A DNA stretch of 59,330 nt from contig JAWKTM010000044.1 of the NCBI GenBank assembly GCA_041399085.1, positions 1-59,330 on the forward strand, in the 5' to 3' direction. This document shows positions 36,013 through 44,905 of the stretch, one piece after another. The stretch's first letter is position 1; the number at the start of each line of letters is the position of its first letter. The DNA is from JAWKTM01 sp041399085. Its GTDB lineage: Bacteria > Planctomycetota > Planctomycetia > Pirellulales > Pirellulaceae. The notes beneath the pieces are model-generated. The model saw only the letters and a program-made list of their open reading frames with translations, was not told where the DNA came from and ran no database searches. A program made the translations under genes and the position numbers.

Positions 36013-39000
36013 TTAGCGACGCGGGAACTTTGGTAGATCGCTGAGATTGATCGAGCCGATGCCGTCCATGTTCAGCTCGTTGGTCTTGGGGCGGAATTCG
36101 ATCTTGCGAGCTGTTACGGTCGACTCGGGCGAGCCGACGGCTAGCTGCCGAGTTAGCTTGGCGTCGTCGCGGCCGTTGCTTTCCAGGACGAGCAAGTCTT
36201 TGGCTTGGGTATACGACATGCGATGCGACGCGGCCGTGAAATAGCCCATCCGCGTGCGGCCGTCGGCGTGAGCGTTGCCGGCGGCGCTCAGCTCCATCCA
36301 ACGATTGTGTCCGTCGTTCATTTCCGCGACGGTCAGCCGATCGCATGTCAAACGTTTCTCGTCGTCGCGCAGTCGCTCCAGTCGATCGGCTTGAACCACA
36401 TCGTCCCAGCCGCGGACTGGCCCTGACAACGCCACCACGCCATCGAGAAACTCGACTTGCCGTTGGAAATAGTTGCCGATGATGGCTCGCTGATAGTCGA
36501 CTCGCAGATACGTTAGCTTCGATTGCAGATAGGGCGACGCGGCGACGGGCGCGGCGCCAGCCGAACGCTTTTGCAGCGGGTCGCTCAGATAGCGAATCGT
36601 GCTGACCCATCCGGGACCGGCGGCGTCGAACTCGCCGCTCTGTTTGTTCAGCGTCAGACGCCGGCTGTGCAATTGCTCGAACGACTGTTGGTTTCCGGCG
36701 GTGTCGAACGTGCGATTCACCATCTGCACCAGCTTGTTTTGGCCGGAGATGGAAACCGTCAGCAGATCCGAGCGACCTTTGACGTCGGGGTTGCGAAAGT
36801 CGATCGGGCGGACCAACGTCGCTTCGGCCACATCGCCGATCATCGACATCTGGGCGATCGTGCCGTCCTTCAACTGGTGCGTTCCGTCGACCTGCACGAA
36901 TTGTTCGCAACGCAGCGTCGCCCCGTCGAACACCATTTCGCCGGTCCACCGCAGCGTGGCTGGCGGCATATTTTCGAGTGGCGTTGGCGTGGAAGTCGGT
37001 CCCGCCGGGCTTCGATTGAAGCTGTTCGCCGCGAGCACTTCGGCCGCCAGCGTGATTTGTCCACCGCCATTGATCCAAGCCAAATTCTGAGCTTGATCCA
37101 TCTGCACGGCGGCGCCCATCAGCTCCAGTCCTTGAGCCGAGATGCTGGCCGGTTGGCCGACGACGATCGCTTGCACGGCGTTTTCGGCCAAGCCTCGCAG
37201 CTTAAGTTCCTCGCCGTTGATTTGCAGCGGACGCTGTTCGGGCTGAGTGCCACCGATTTGTGTCACGTTCACCCGCCCCGTGATATCGACCTCCTCGGCC
37301 CACAGCTCGTCCGCATCGCGGCCGAGATACATGTTTACCACCTCGCCACGAACGTCGAACTTCTGCTCGCCGCCGCGCCCCGAATCGGTCAACCAATCGC
37401 GAGGTCCGGTCGCCGGGCGGCTGGGCCCGAACGGATCGACGGCGGCCATGCGTGCGGGCCGAGCGCCTTCGCGAACCCAGGCTTCCAGCCGCTGAGTTCC
37501 GCCGGCTAACTTGCCCGAGTCAAACTCGACTCGCTCGACCGCCAGGATGTGGTCCGGCTCGAGCGTGTACTGCGTCTTACTGGTCGGCGAGGCATTGTTC
37601 GCTCGCGCGACGACTCGTTCGTTCAGCCAGACGAACAACTGTCCGGCGGCAAACCAGCCAATGCCCGGAGCTTCGACCGTCGCGGGTCGCAAGCCCGCGG
37701 TCTGGTCGTTGGCGGCCGGCGGCTGGGACAGCGGTTTTCCATTTCGATCCACATACGCGCCGGACAAGGAAAGCACGTGGCGGCCATCGGCGGGCTCCAC
37801 TCGCAGTTCGCGACGCCAGGTGGCCTTCAACGGTTGCGGCCGCTGCTTGTCGGGCATCTCCGCATTCATCTCGCCGGGCCCGGCCGCCCACAATCGTCCC
37901 AGCCGCTTCGGATCCTCGGGCACTTCGTATTCGAGCGACGGAGACTGAAACACGTAGGATTTGTGGACCAACTTGATCTGCTTCGAATCGTTCAGCCGGA
38001 TGCGGCGCGTGGCAAAATCGAACTCGCAGCTCTCGGCTTGAGCCGAGCTCTCGACCGACGGCGCCCGCAAATTCACCGGATTACCCTGCGCGGCGAACTT
38101 GGCGATTTTCAGCTCGGGCGAGTTCGCGGTCCGGTCGCGACGAAAGTGAATCGCCAGCAACTCGCAGTTCAGTTCGTCGCTCGGCCCGTCGCGATTCAAT
38201 CGCACGGCGTGGACTCGTTCGCTGAGCGACGCAACTTGCTGGCGAAAGTCGAACTTGAACGGACCTTGGCAACTGACTTCGATCGGAATCGGCGAGGTGT
38301 TCGCGTTTGCGGCGGGAGCCGTTGCGGTTGAGTTGTTCTGGTTTTGGGAAACCTTTGCGCTCGCGGCATCCACGCCCAGCAGGCCGTCGCCCTTCATCTG
38401 CAAAAACAGTTTGTCGACCGAGGCCAATTCCAGCATCGAGACCGCGCCCAGCGGGTCGTTGTCCGTGCCGGGGCCGCTGGTCTTCTCGCCCGTTAGATCG
38501 ATTCGCAAATCGCGGCCGCTGCCGTGATGCGGGCCGAAACGAAACACGACCGGCTGCGTGGTCCAAATCCGGCGTTCGTCCAACTGCACGTTTCGCGTGC
38601 GAATCGTCACGGCGTCGTCGGCCAGCGGCTCGCTCGGCGGGCTGTGGATTTCGATTTCGCCGATCAAACGTCCGCCCAAGAATCGTCCGACGCGGGCTCG
38701 TGTCAAATCCAGTTTGGCGTCGAACAGCATCTCCGCGCCGTCGGGAGCGTTCAAAATCACCGGGCGAGCTGGCGATGACGCATCGTTTCGCTTGGGCAAG
38801 AACACGACCGTCACCGGATACAGCCGGATGCGGCCATCGACGGCCGGCTCATACTCTTGAAACAACAAAACGCCGCGATCGCTCTCCAGCACTTTGGGAT
38901 TCGTGCGTTGCCACGACTCGGGCGGAAAGAACGACTCGAACATCGCCTGCCGTTCGCTGACCGGCGGCGGCAACGGCGCGGGATCTCCGGCCGCGGAACG

Positions 39001-39099
39001 TGGCGGCTCGATCCACGGCACGGCGATCATTCCGTACAGCCAATACGCCGCCAGGACGATGCCGAGTCCGATCGCGCTCCTGGCTAGGCGTTTCAACAT
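36013..39099 (-). CDS. Large LptC/OstA-like envelope protein
   Basis: 1028 aa. One N-terminal helix (residues 7-27, SAIGLGIVLAAYWLYGMIAV) anchors a long periplasmic beta-rich chain. The pattern of repeated short beta strands (for example RVNVTQIGGTQPEQRPLQINGEELKL, TARKIEFRPKTNELNMDG) is like the jelly-roll LptC/LptA/OstA fold used to carry LPS across the periplasm. It is far longer than E. coli LptC (about 190 aa), so it may combine bridge functions. It follows kdsC by 10 nt in a kdsD-kdsC operon, which supports an LPS role. No lptB ATPase gene follows. Confidence 0.75.
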   Translation of the reverse strand: MLKRLARSAIGLGIVLAAYWLYGMIAVPWIEPPRSAAGDPAPLPPPVSERQAMFESFFPPESWQRTNPKVLESDRGVLLFQEYEPAVDGRIRLYPVTVVFLPKRNDASSPARPVILNAPDGAEMLFDAKLDLTRARVGRFLGGRLIGEIEIHSPPSEPLADDAVTIRTRNVQLDERRIWTTQPVVFRFGPHHGSGRDLRIDLTGEKTSGPGTDNDPLGAVSMLELASVDKLFLQMKGDGLLGVDAASAKVSQNQNNSTATAPAANANTSPIPIEVSCQGPFKFDFRQQVASLSERVHAVRLNRDGPSDELNCELLAIHFRRDRTANSPELKIAKFAAQGNPVNLRAPSVESSAQAESCEFDFATRRIRLNDSKQIKLVHKSYVFQSPSLEYEVPEDPKRLGRLWAAGPGEMNAEMPDKQRPQPLKATWRRELRVEPADGRHVLSLSGAYVDRNGKPLSQPPAANDQTAGLRPATVEAPGIGWFAAGQLFVWLNERVVARANNASPTSKTQYTLEPDHILAVERVEFDSGKLAGGTQRLEAWVREGARPARMAAVDPFGPSRPATGPRDWLTDSGRGGEQKFDVRGEVVNMYLGRDADELWAEEVDITGRVNVTQIGGTQPEQRPLQINGEELKLRGLAENAVQAIVVGQPASISAQGLELMGAAVQMDQAQNLAWINGGGQITLAAEVLAANSFNRSPAGPTSTPTPLENMPPATLRWTGEMVFDGATLRCEQFVQVDGTHQLKDGTIAQMSMIGDVAEATLVRPIDFRNPDVKGRSDLLTVSISGQNKLVQMVNRTFDTAGNQQSFEQLHSRRLTLNKQSGEFDAAGPGWVSTIRYLSDPLQKRSAGAAPVAASPYLQSKLTYLRVDYQRAIIGNYFQRQVEFLDGVVALSGPVRGWDDVVQADRLERLRDDEKRLTCDRLTVAEMNDGHNRWMELSAAGNAHADGRTRMGYFTAASHRMSYTQAKDLLVLESNGRDDAKLTRQLAVGSPESTVTARKIEFRPKTNELNMDGIGSINLSDLPKFPRR

Positions 39100-39109
39100 G
39101 CTTGGCCGC

Positions 39110-39631
39110 TCAGTTCGTGAATTTCCGGATGATGTCGGCCCAACGCTGCTTCGACTTCAGCAACGCTTCGACCACTTCGCGCACGGCGCCGCGGCCACCC
39201 GGCAGACGCGTGGTGACCTGCGCGGCTTCGCGCACTTCGGGCACCGCATCCGCCACGGCCACGCCCAAACGCACATAGCGAATCACCGGCAAATCGGGCA
39301 AATCATCGCCGATGTAGCAAACCTGCGACGGCTCCAAGCCCAGTTGGTCGATCACTTGCTTGGCGGCCGAGAGCTTGTCTTCGAATCCTTGCCGCAGAAT
39401 CTTCACGCCCAGCTCGGCCGCGCGAATTTTCACGACGTGCGACGAGCGAGCCGTCAACAGTCCGAAGCTGAATCCGGCTTGCTGCCACAGCTTGATGCCC
39501 AGCCCGTCGTGGATATGAAACGCTTTCGTTTCGATTCCTTGGTTGTCGTAGATAATGCTGCCGTCCGTGAGCGTGCCGTCCACGTCGGAAAGGATCAATT
39601 CGATATCGCGGCCAGCGGCGTCGATTTTCAT
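39110..39631 (-). CDS. kdsC: 3-deoxy-D-manno-octulosonate 8-phosphate phosphatase KdsC
   Basis: 173 aa, normal size. HAD motif I is ILSDVDGTLTDG at residues 13-24. Motif II lies in FGLLTARSS, and motif IV is VCYIGDDLPDLPVI. KdsC removes phosphate from KDO-8-P in LPS inner-core synthesis in the cytoplasm. The ATG at 39631 directly follows the kdsD stop (no spacer), so the two are coupled. The next gene starts 10 nt downstream. Confidence 0.93.
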   Translation of the reverse strand: MKIDAAGRDIELILSDVDGTLTDGSIIYDNQGIETKAFHIHDGLGIKLWQQAGFSFGLLTARSSHVVKIRAAELGVKILRQGFEDKLSAAKQVIDQLGLEPSQVCYIGDDLPDLPVIRYVRLGVAVADAVPEVREAAQVTTRLPGGRGAVREVVEALLKSKQRWADIIRKFTN

Positions 39632-40749
39632 TTACGTGTCTGCTGGGGGTTGGTGTTCGTTGCGGGCGGGAAAAAGCACGATTCGTGGCTCGTGCGAGTC
39701 TGGCTTTGTCGATTGAGGCGACTCGTCCGCCGCGGGTTCGCGTTCCCACAGGCCGACGACATCCGTAATGTCGATCAGTCCGACGGGCCGTTGTTGTTCG
39801 TCGACAACCGGCAGCTCGCTAATCTTACGAGCCGCCAGCAACTTGACCGCCTCGGCCACTTTCGTTCCTCGGCACACGGTCGAACACCGTCGACTCATCA
39901 CTTCCGACACGGACTTGTCCAGCGACGCGTCGCCCGGCGTTTCCAGCAGGCGTGCCAAGTCGCTGTCGGTGAACAAGCCGGCGAGCCGCCCGTTTTCGTC
40001 CGTCAGCATGATCGCTCCGGTGCGGCGTCCGGGCCGACTGACTTGCACGAGCATCTGGCGAATCGTGACCGAATCGGTTGAAACTCGGCACTGATCCAAC
40101 GGTCGCATGACCTCCTCGACTTTGGCCATTTTGCGTCCCAAGCTGCCGCCGGGATGGAATCGCGCGAAGTCCTCTTGGCGAAAACCGCGTTGGCGGCTGA
40201 GCACGAGCGCCAGCGCATCGCCCAATGCCAGCATGGCCGTCGTGCTGGTGCTGGGCGCGAGGCCCAGATTGCAAGCTTCGCGAAGCGGCCCCAGGTCAAG
40301 CACGTGCGTGGCGGCTTGGCCCAACGTGCGCGCGGGGCTCCGGTAATCGCGACGATCGGGGCGCCCAGCGTCGCCAGGTGCGGTAGCAAACGCGTGATTT
40401 CCTCGGTTTCGCCGCTGAACGAGAGCATCATCACCACGTCGTCGCGGCCAACGCGGCCCAAATCACCGTGGATCGCCTCGGCCGGATGCAGGAAGTGGCT
40501 GCGCGTGCCGGTGGAAGCCAACGTGGCGGCGATCTTCTGCCCGACCAACCCGGCTTTGCCCATCCCGGTCACGATCACGCTGCCGTGGGCCGCGAGCACA
40601 CAATCAACCGCGTCGCAAAACGTGTCATCCAATTGGTCGGCCAACGCCACGATAGCTTGCGATTCGGTGCGGAGCACTTCGCGCGCGAAACGGAGTTGTT
40701 CAAATCGCGTCAGCGGCGATTGCCCGGCGCGAGCGGCTTCATGAGACAT
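39632..40749 (-). pseudogene. kdsD: D-arabinose-5-phosphate isomerase KdsD, single frameshift
   Basis: The N-terminal SIS domain reads SVIVTGMGKAGLVGQKIAATLASTGTRSHFLHPAEA and MLSFSGETEEITRLLPHL. Near 40330 the frame shifts by one base after ITGAPRA. The other frame continues LGQAATHVLDLGPLREACNLGLAPSTSTTAMLALGDALA and two CBS domains (EVMRPLDQCRVS; SEVMSRRCSTVC, KISELPVVDE). Corrected length is about 372 aa; E. coli KdsD has 328. It converts ribulose-5-P to arabinose-5-P, the first step to KDO. With kdsC next, it is the head of the operon. A one-base assembly error is the simplest explanation. Confidence 0.88.
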
Positions 40750-40869
40750 AGCACGTCGTCCTTGACGTGAAGGGGCGGATCGAAAGGCGGGGGGATTCTA
40801 GCGATCGACGCAAACCGCGCCAACGTCGTCCGGTCGGCATCTCAGGCGTCGTGTCTCAGTCCGCCTTCG

Positions 40870-41120
40870 GAATCGCGCAGCGAAGCCCCCAGCCACATCG
40901 CGTCGCCGCGCAAGCGCGGGTCGCGCGCTGTGCGCGGGTCTCCCGACCCCGCACAGCTCACCGACCGAAGGTCTCCTGATCCTCTCGCCGTGTTGCGAGT
41001 ACGAGTACAGTACCGCTTCGCTGAGTACGAGTACGAAATGCCAATCCGGGAGAACGAGGCTCCTGCCGAGTCGAGCCAGGAGAGCGAGGCTCCTGCCGAG
41101 TCGAGCCAGGGAGAGCGATA
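40870..41120. repeat. Second site of the dispersed repeat modules
   Basis: Modules seen in the 7.9-9.1 kb array return here: GCGCGGGTCTCCCGACCCCGC and CACCGACCGAAGGTCTCC in the same orientation (about 40930-40977), and GGGAGAACGAGGCTCCTGCCGAG in inverted form (about 41049-41071 and 41084-41101). AGCGAAGCCCCCAG of the 5.6-kb hairpin is also present. GAGTACGAGTAC is found twice between them. No gene is seen here. Confidence 0.65.
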
Positions 41121-41139
41121 AGCCCCAACCCCACCGGCT

Positions 41140-41670
41140 CCCAAACGCCGCGCCCTCTTCCAAACGCTCATTTACATCATCCAAATCGTAGCGCAGCCTC
41201 CAAACGCTCATTTACATCGTTCAAACGCCATCTCGCACTCTTCAAACGACGTTTGCCGAGCCCAAACGACGATTTACAGTCTCCAAACGCTGGCTGCATC
41301 GCTCAAACGCTTGGCTACACGATCCAAACGACATCGCATCGTCCAAACGATCTTTGCAGAGCCCAAACGCTCGCGCAGTCTCCAAACGCCATTTACATCG
41401 CCCAAACGCTCGCGCGCAGCCTCCAAACGCTCGGCGACACTGCCAAAAAGGCAGCTCGCGCGGTCCAAAGACCACCTCCCGCAGTCCAAACCAGCGGCGC
41501 CGCGTCCAAATCACAGCGCGCGGCCACCAAACGGCAGCGCGCAGTCTCCAAATCGCATCGCGCAGCGTCCAAATCGCGGCGCGCAGCGTCCAAATCGGCC
41601 GCCAACAGCACTCTCCAAATCGCGGCGCACTCCCCAAAACGTAGATTCCCCTTCTCAAAATCCAGCGCAA
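41140..41670. repeat. Degenerate 19-22-nt repeat array with CAAA every two helical turns
   Basis: CAAA starts at 26 positions from 41142 to 41656. The 25 intervals are 19-22 nt (one is 25) and average 20.6 nt. Early units read CCAAACGCTC-(N); later units read CCAAATCGCGGCGCGCAGCGT and are almost identical to each other. No unit is separated by constant spacers, so it is not CRISPR. Both strands show open frames with 7-residue peptide periodicity (for example DLDAARR/DLDAARC on the minus strand), but none has a start or a known family. Confidence 0.75.
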
Positions 41671-41921
41671 CTGGCGTCAGATAAACGAGTTGCGTCGCCG
41701 CGTCGAGCAAAACACCTCAGCTCGCGCGTCCGTGGCCGATGCTTGGCACGCTTCAAACTGCCAAAACGGCAGTCATCGAAAAATCACCACGAAACCAAGC
41801 TCACACCCCACCCGCTTCGAAACCAGCGGCCCGTCAGGATCATGCTCGTCACGCGACCCGACAAGGTCGTGCTACGGACCGCGAAACAAGCGACGCGATC
41901 AAGAAGAGTCCTTGCTATATC

Positions 41922-42350
41922 TTATTCTCGGTCAGGCGGATGCTCTCCCATTTCTGCCCACATGCGACGTACTCGGATTAACTGAGGACGGTTCATCTTC
42001 AAGGCGGCAATGGTCGCGCGGCCGATGGACGTTTGGGAAATCAATTCAGTCGTGGCTTCGTTCCACGAGAAGTGATCTGACCAGGCGTCTTGATGAGGGT
42101 GAAAGAGCCGGACTTCTTCGTTCGTCTCGGGGTCAATCGCGGCGGTGCGATCGGACTTGTACCGATTACATGTTGGACACGCAAAACAAATATTCTCGAA
42201 CACCGTTTCGCCGCCGGTTGCGCGCGGCAAGATGTGTTCAAACTCAAAGATGGCGGCAGTCAACCGTTCCGCCGTGCGGCAGTAAGCGCAACACTCGGCA
42301 AAGTGGTCACGGACTTTTTCCGAAGTTCCACAGGCACATAAACGCTCACG
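41922..42350 (-). pseudogene. HNH endonuclease, N-terminal frameshift
   Basis: GTG 42350 overlaps the preceding stop (GTGA) and gives MSVYVPVELRKK. One extra base near 42312 must be removed to read RDHFAECCAYCRTAERL, which joins in frame with FEFEHILPRATGGETVFENICFACPTCNRYKSD. CxxC ... H ... CxxCN is the HNH signature with structural zinc cysteines. Length would be about 142 aa, typical for small HNH nucleases. The catalytic part is intact, so only the first 20 codons are affected. Confidence 0.75.
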
Positions 42351-42591
42351 TGCCAGTTGCTCCCGCCTGTTGCCGCAAGGTATACATGGCGCGCGTCTTG
42401 AGAAGCGTTAGCTGGTCGACCTGGCCTAGCAGGCGATCCAGTTCAGCCCGTTCATTCTTGGCGAGTTGATTCTCGGCGTTTCGCGCTAACAGATCATCGA
42501 GCCGTGCTTGTGCCGACGGCGCCAGCTTACTGTCGGCCAACGCCTCCAACTCTTCGTCGCTTAGATTCAGCAGACGTTCCGAATCAGTCAT
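42346..42591 (-). CDS. Small helical protein paired with the HNH endonuclease
   Basis: 81 aa, all helical and charged (MTDSERLLNLSDEELEALADSKL ... LLARNAENQLAKNERAELDRLL). It overlaps the HNH gene by 5 nt, so the two are translationally coupled. Adjacent small helical proteins of this kind often accompany standalone HNH genes, but its role (regulator, inhibitor or partner) is unknown. No toxin-antitoxin family motif recognised. Confidence 0.7.
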   Translation of the reverse strand: MTDSERLLNLSDEELEALADSKLAPSAQARLDDLLARNAENQLAKNERAELDRLLGQVDQLTLLKTRAMYTLRQQAGATGT

Positions 42592-42655
42592 CTCGCAAAT
42601 TCCTCAATCTTTCAGCTCACAAAACTCACAAGCCATTCTACGAGAATCTGCCACG

Positions 42656-42850
42656 TCACTCCAGCAACGTGTGGTAGTCAGCGACGCGGATGTTGTAGAC
42701 GGTTTCGACCTGGCCGGTATCGAGCAGGTCCTCGACGGCGACCCAGCCGCCGGCCGCCTGCGTGGCAAGCAGATCGCCGGCTTTCAATTGCTCGATCGGC
42801 TTGTCGCCATCAAGCGTGCGAATCGGCGAACGCCGCCGGCAAGAAATTCG
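42656..42850 (-). pseudogene. Hint-domain (intein-like) relic
   Basis: Reads SPIRTLDGDKPIEQLKAGDLLATQ and then GGWVAVEDLLDTGQVETVYNIRVADYHTLLE. These are the first and last conserved blocks of the Hint fold found in polymorphic toxins and inteins. The middle (some 60-80 residues, including the block with Thr-x-x-His) is deleted. The upstream Cys is out of frame, and no toxin or RHS part follows. This is an internally deleted remnant of a larger secreted gene. Confidence 0.6.
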
Positions 42851-43127
42851 TTGACAACTGAGGGGGGCATCGGTACGATCGCCAGAAGGACAGAAAAGGG
42901 TAGCGCTCTGGCTTGGGGGAAGCTGCTCCCGCCGGTTATATTGGAGAGGTCTCGCGTCGTCGTGCTTCGAACGATGGCGATTGTGGTGCAAAATCGCGGC
43001 GTTCGATGGGCTGGCGTTTTCGGCGTGCCACTCGGCCTTTTTTTCTGGTTCTCGTCCGTTCGTGGTTTGCGGATGGACTAGGTTCGTTGAAGCTTTTCGC
43101 GAATCAGCTTGGCTAGTCAAACTGACA

Positions 43128-44780
43128 ATGACAATGGACTTCGTTATGCAGCGATCATCGTGTTGGATTCTTTTCGCTTCGTGCTGCGTGTGCCTGATCG
43201 GAGGCAATGCTTACGGCGCCTACACGCCGGAGAGCAAAGAAGTGAAGGCGATGCTGGACAAGGGCTTGTCGTTCTTGGAAAAGGTCAAGGTCGAGGGGCA
43301 CGGCAGCGACTTCGGCGGCAAGGCAATTTTGGCCTATACGGCTTATAAGCATACGCATAACCCTGGGCATCCCTTGGTCCAGCAGGGCCTTCAGGCCGTT
43401 CTGCACGAATGTGAAAAGGGCCAAAACGTCGGTGCCGATGATGTCAAACGCATGTATTCGATCTCGGTGGCGATGATGCTGTTGGCCGAGTTGGATTCGC
43501 AGAAGTACCACAACCAGATCGAAGCGATTTTGCAGGCGCTGTTGAAATCGCAAAAGAACCACGGCGGCTTCGGCTATCAGCAGTATCAAGAGGGCGACAC
43601 TTCCCAGGTTCAGTACGTGATGCTGGCTTTTTGGACCGCGGCGCAGAAAGGCCATACGGTTGCGGATGAGCCTGTCGAACGGCTAATGAACTGGCTGCTG
43701 CGGACTCAAGACCCCAGCGGCGGGTACGGTTATATGCCCAAGGATCCCGGCGCCTTGGGCCGCAATATTAAGCAAGACCGCGTGACGGCCGGGCCTTGTG
43801 CGGCGGGAACGGCTACGACTTTGATCGCGGCGGACTTTCTGCGGTTTGCCGATCCTCAAGCGGCGGCCAATCGTGCTGGGTCGACGGGGATGGGGCGATC
43901 GGTTCGGGCGGTTGCCGAGAGCGGACCGGAAAAGATTCCGTCGAAGAATGTCGACCAAGGCATGCTGCTCAAGTCGATCGATTCGGGCATGCGTTTTATC
44001 GGTGGCAAGTACGGAAATCTCGCGACGATCGACCAGTTTGTCTTTTACTACATGTACGCGTTCGAGCGTACGATGAGCTTTCACGAAAAGTTTCAAGGCG
44101 TGGATATCGAGAGTCCGGCTTGGTACAACGCTGGCGTCGACTTTCTGCGTAAATCCCAGAAGGGGAACGGTTCGTGGAGCCTGTCGGGCAGCTACTGCGG
44201 CGAGGCGGCGGACACAGCTCTAGCGATGCTGTTCCTGATGCGCAGCACCAAGCAAATGATCGAAGAATCGCGCGAAGGTGTCTTGATCGGTGGAAACGGC
44301 TTGCCCACCGATGTCGCCAATCTACAAACGACTTCCGACGGCCGCGTCGTGAAACCGGAAATGTTCAAGAGCATGGACGGTTTGCTGGATTTACTGTCCA
44401 AGGACGACGAGACGATGGATGGTATCGGCGCCATGCCGGAGAAGTTCGATCTGGCCGACGATCCGAAGGAACGCGCAAGCCAAGTGGCTCGACTGCGGCG
44501 AATGGCGGAAGGCGGAACGTATCAAGCTCGGAGGATCGCGTTGAAGGCGCTGGGGCAAACTCGCGATTTCGACAACATACCTTGGCTGATCTACGGTCTG
44601 ACGGACCCGGATGACGACGCCCGCAAGATCGCTCGTGACGGGCTGCGGTTCATGACTCGCAAGTTTCAAGGGTTTGGCATGTCGGACACGGCGACCGTCG
44701 AGGACGGGCGAGTTGCCCAGGAGAAATGGAAGGTTTGGTACAAAACCCTGCGACCTGAAGTGGAATTCGTTAGCGAATAG
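43128..44780 (+). CDS. Secreted prenyltransferase/squalene-cyclase-fold repeat protein
   Basis: 550 aa with a signal peptide (MQRSSCWILFASCCVCLIGGNAYG). The body is an alpha/alpha-toroid with repeats such as LLKSQKNHGGFGYQQYQEGDTSQVQYVMLAFW, LLRTQDPSGGYGYMP and LRKSQKGNGSWSLSGSYCGEAADTALAML. The spacing of Q-x-x-x-G-x-(F/W) turns matches the prenyltransferase/squalene-oxidase fold. The cyclase DxDD motif is absent, so it is probably a binding protein rather than an enzyme. The last 130 residues carry HEAT-like helices. ATG 43128, 43134 and 43146 are all possible starts. Confidence 0.82.
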   Translation: MTMDFVMQRSSCWILFASCCVCLIGGNAYGAYTPESKEVKAMLDKGLSFLEKVKVEGHGSDFGGKAILAYTAYKHTHNPGHPLVQQGLQAVLHECEKGQNVGADDVKRMYSISVAMMLLAELDSQKYHNQIEAILQALLKSQKNHGGFGYQQYQEGDTSQVQYVMLAFWTAAQKGHTVADEPVERLMNWLLRTQDPSGGYGYMPKDPGALGRNIKQDRVTAGPCAAGTATTLIAADFLRFADPQAAANRAGSTGMGRSVRAVAESGPEKIPSKNVDQGMLLKSIDSGMRFIGGKYGNLATIDQFVFYYMYAFERTMSFHEKFQGVDIESPAWYNAGVDFLRKSQKGNGSWSLSGSYCGEAADTALAMLFLMRSTKQMIEESREGVLIGGNGLPTDVANLQTTSDGRVVKPEMFKSMDGLLDLLSKDDETMDGIGAMPEKFDLADDPKERASQVARLRRMAEGGTYQARRIALKALGQTRDFDNIPWLIYGLTDPDDDARKIARDGLRFMTRKFQGFGMSDTATVEDGRVAQEKWKVWYKTLRPEVEFVSE

Positions 44781-44905
44781 TTTTCACTCGCCAAGTGTCG
44801 TCATGGCTGGGTTAGTTGTCCCCCAGTCACGCGAATTGATTGCCTTGAATCCTTTTCGACTCAACTCATTCGATCGGTGAACTCCGCCGGTCAACCATCA
44901 CGGAG

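Noticed and set aside
35801..37078. 425-codon minus frame
   Set aside because: It overlaps the 3' part of the LptC/OstA-like gene in another frame and is Arg-rich without any domain.
41140..41670. CRISPR array
   Set aside because: The repeated core is only about 5-7 nt, the period is about 21 nt, there are no unique spacers of constant length, and no cas genes are nearby.
41311..41985. 224-codon plus frame and minus frames over the CAAA array, with 7-residue periodic peptides
   Set aside because: Several frames on both strands are open at once, none has a ribosome-binding site or known domain, and the periodicity follows from the 20.6-nt DNA repeat, whose unit length varies by single bases.
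42981..43127. N-terminal extension of the cyclase-fold protein
   Set aside because: The 49 extra codons precede a clear signal peptide and do not look like protein; starts at 43128-43146 are better.
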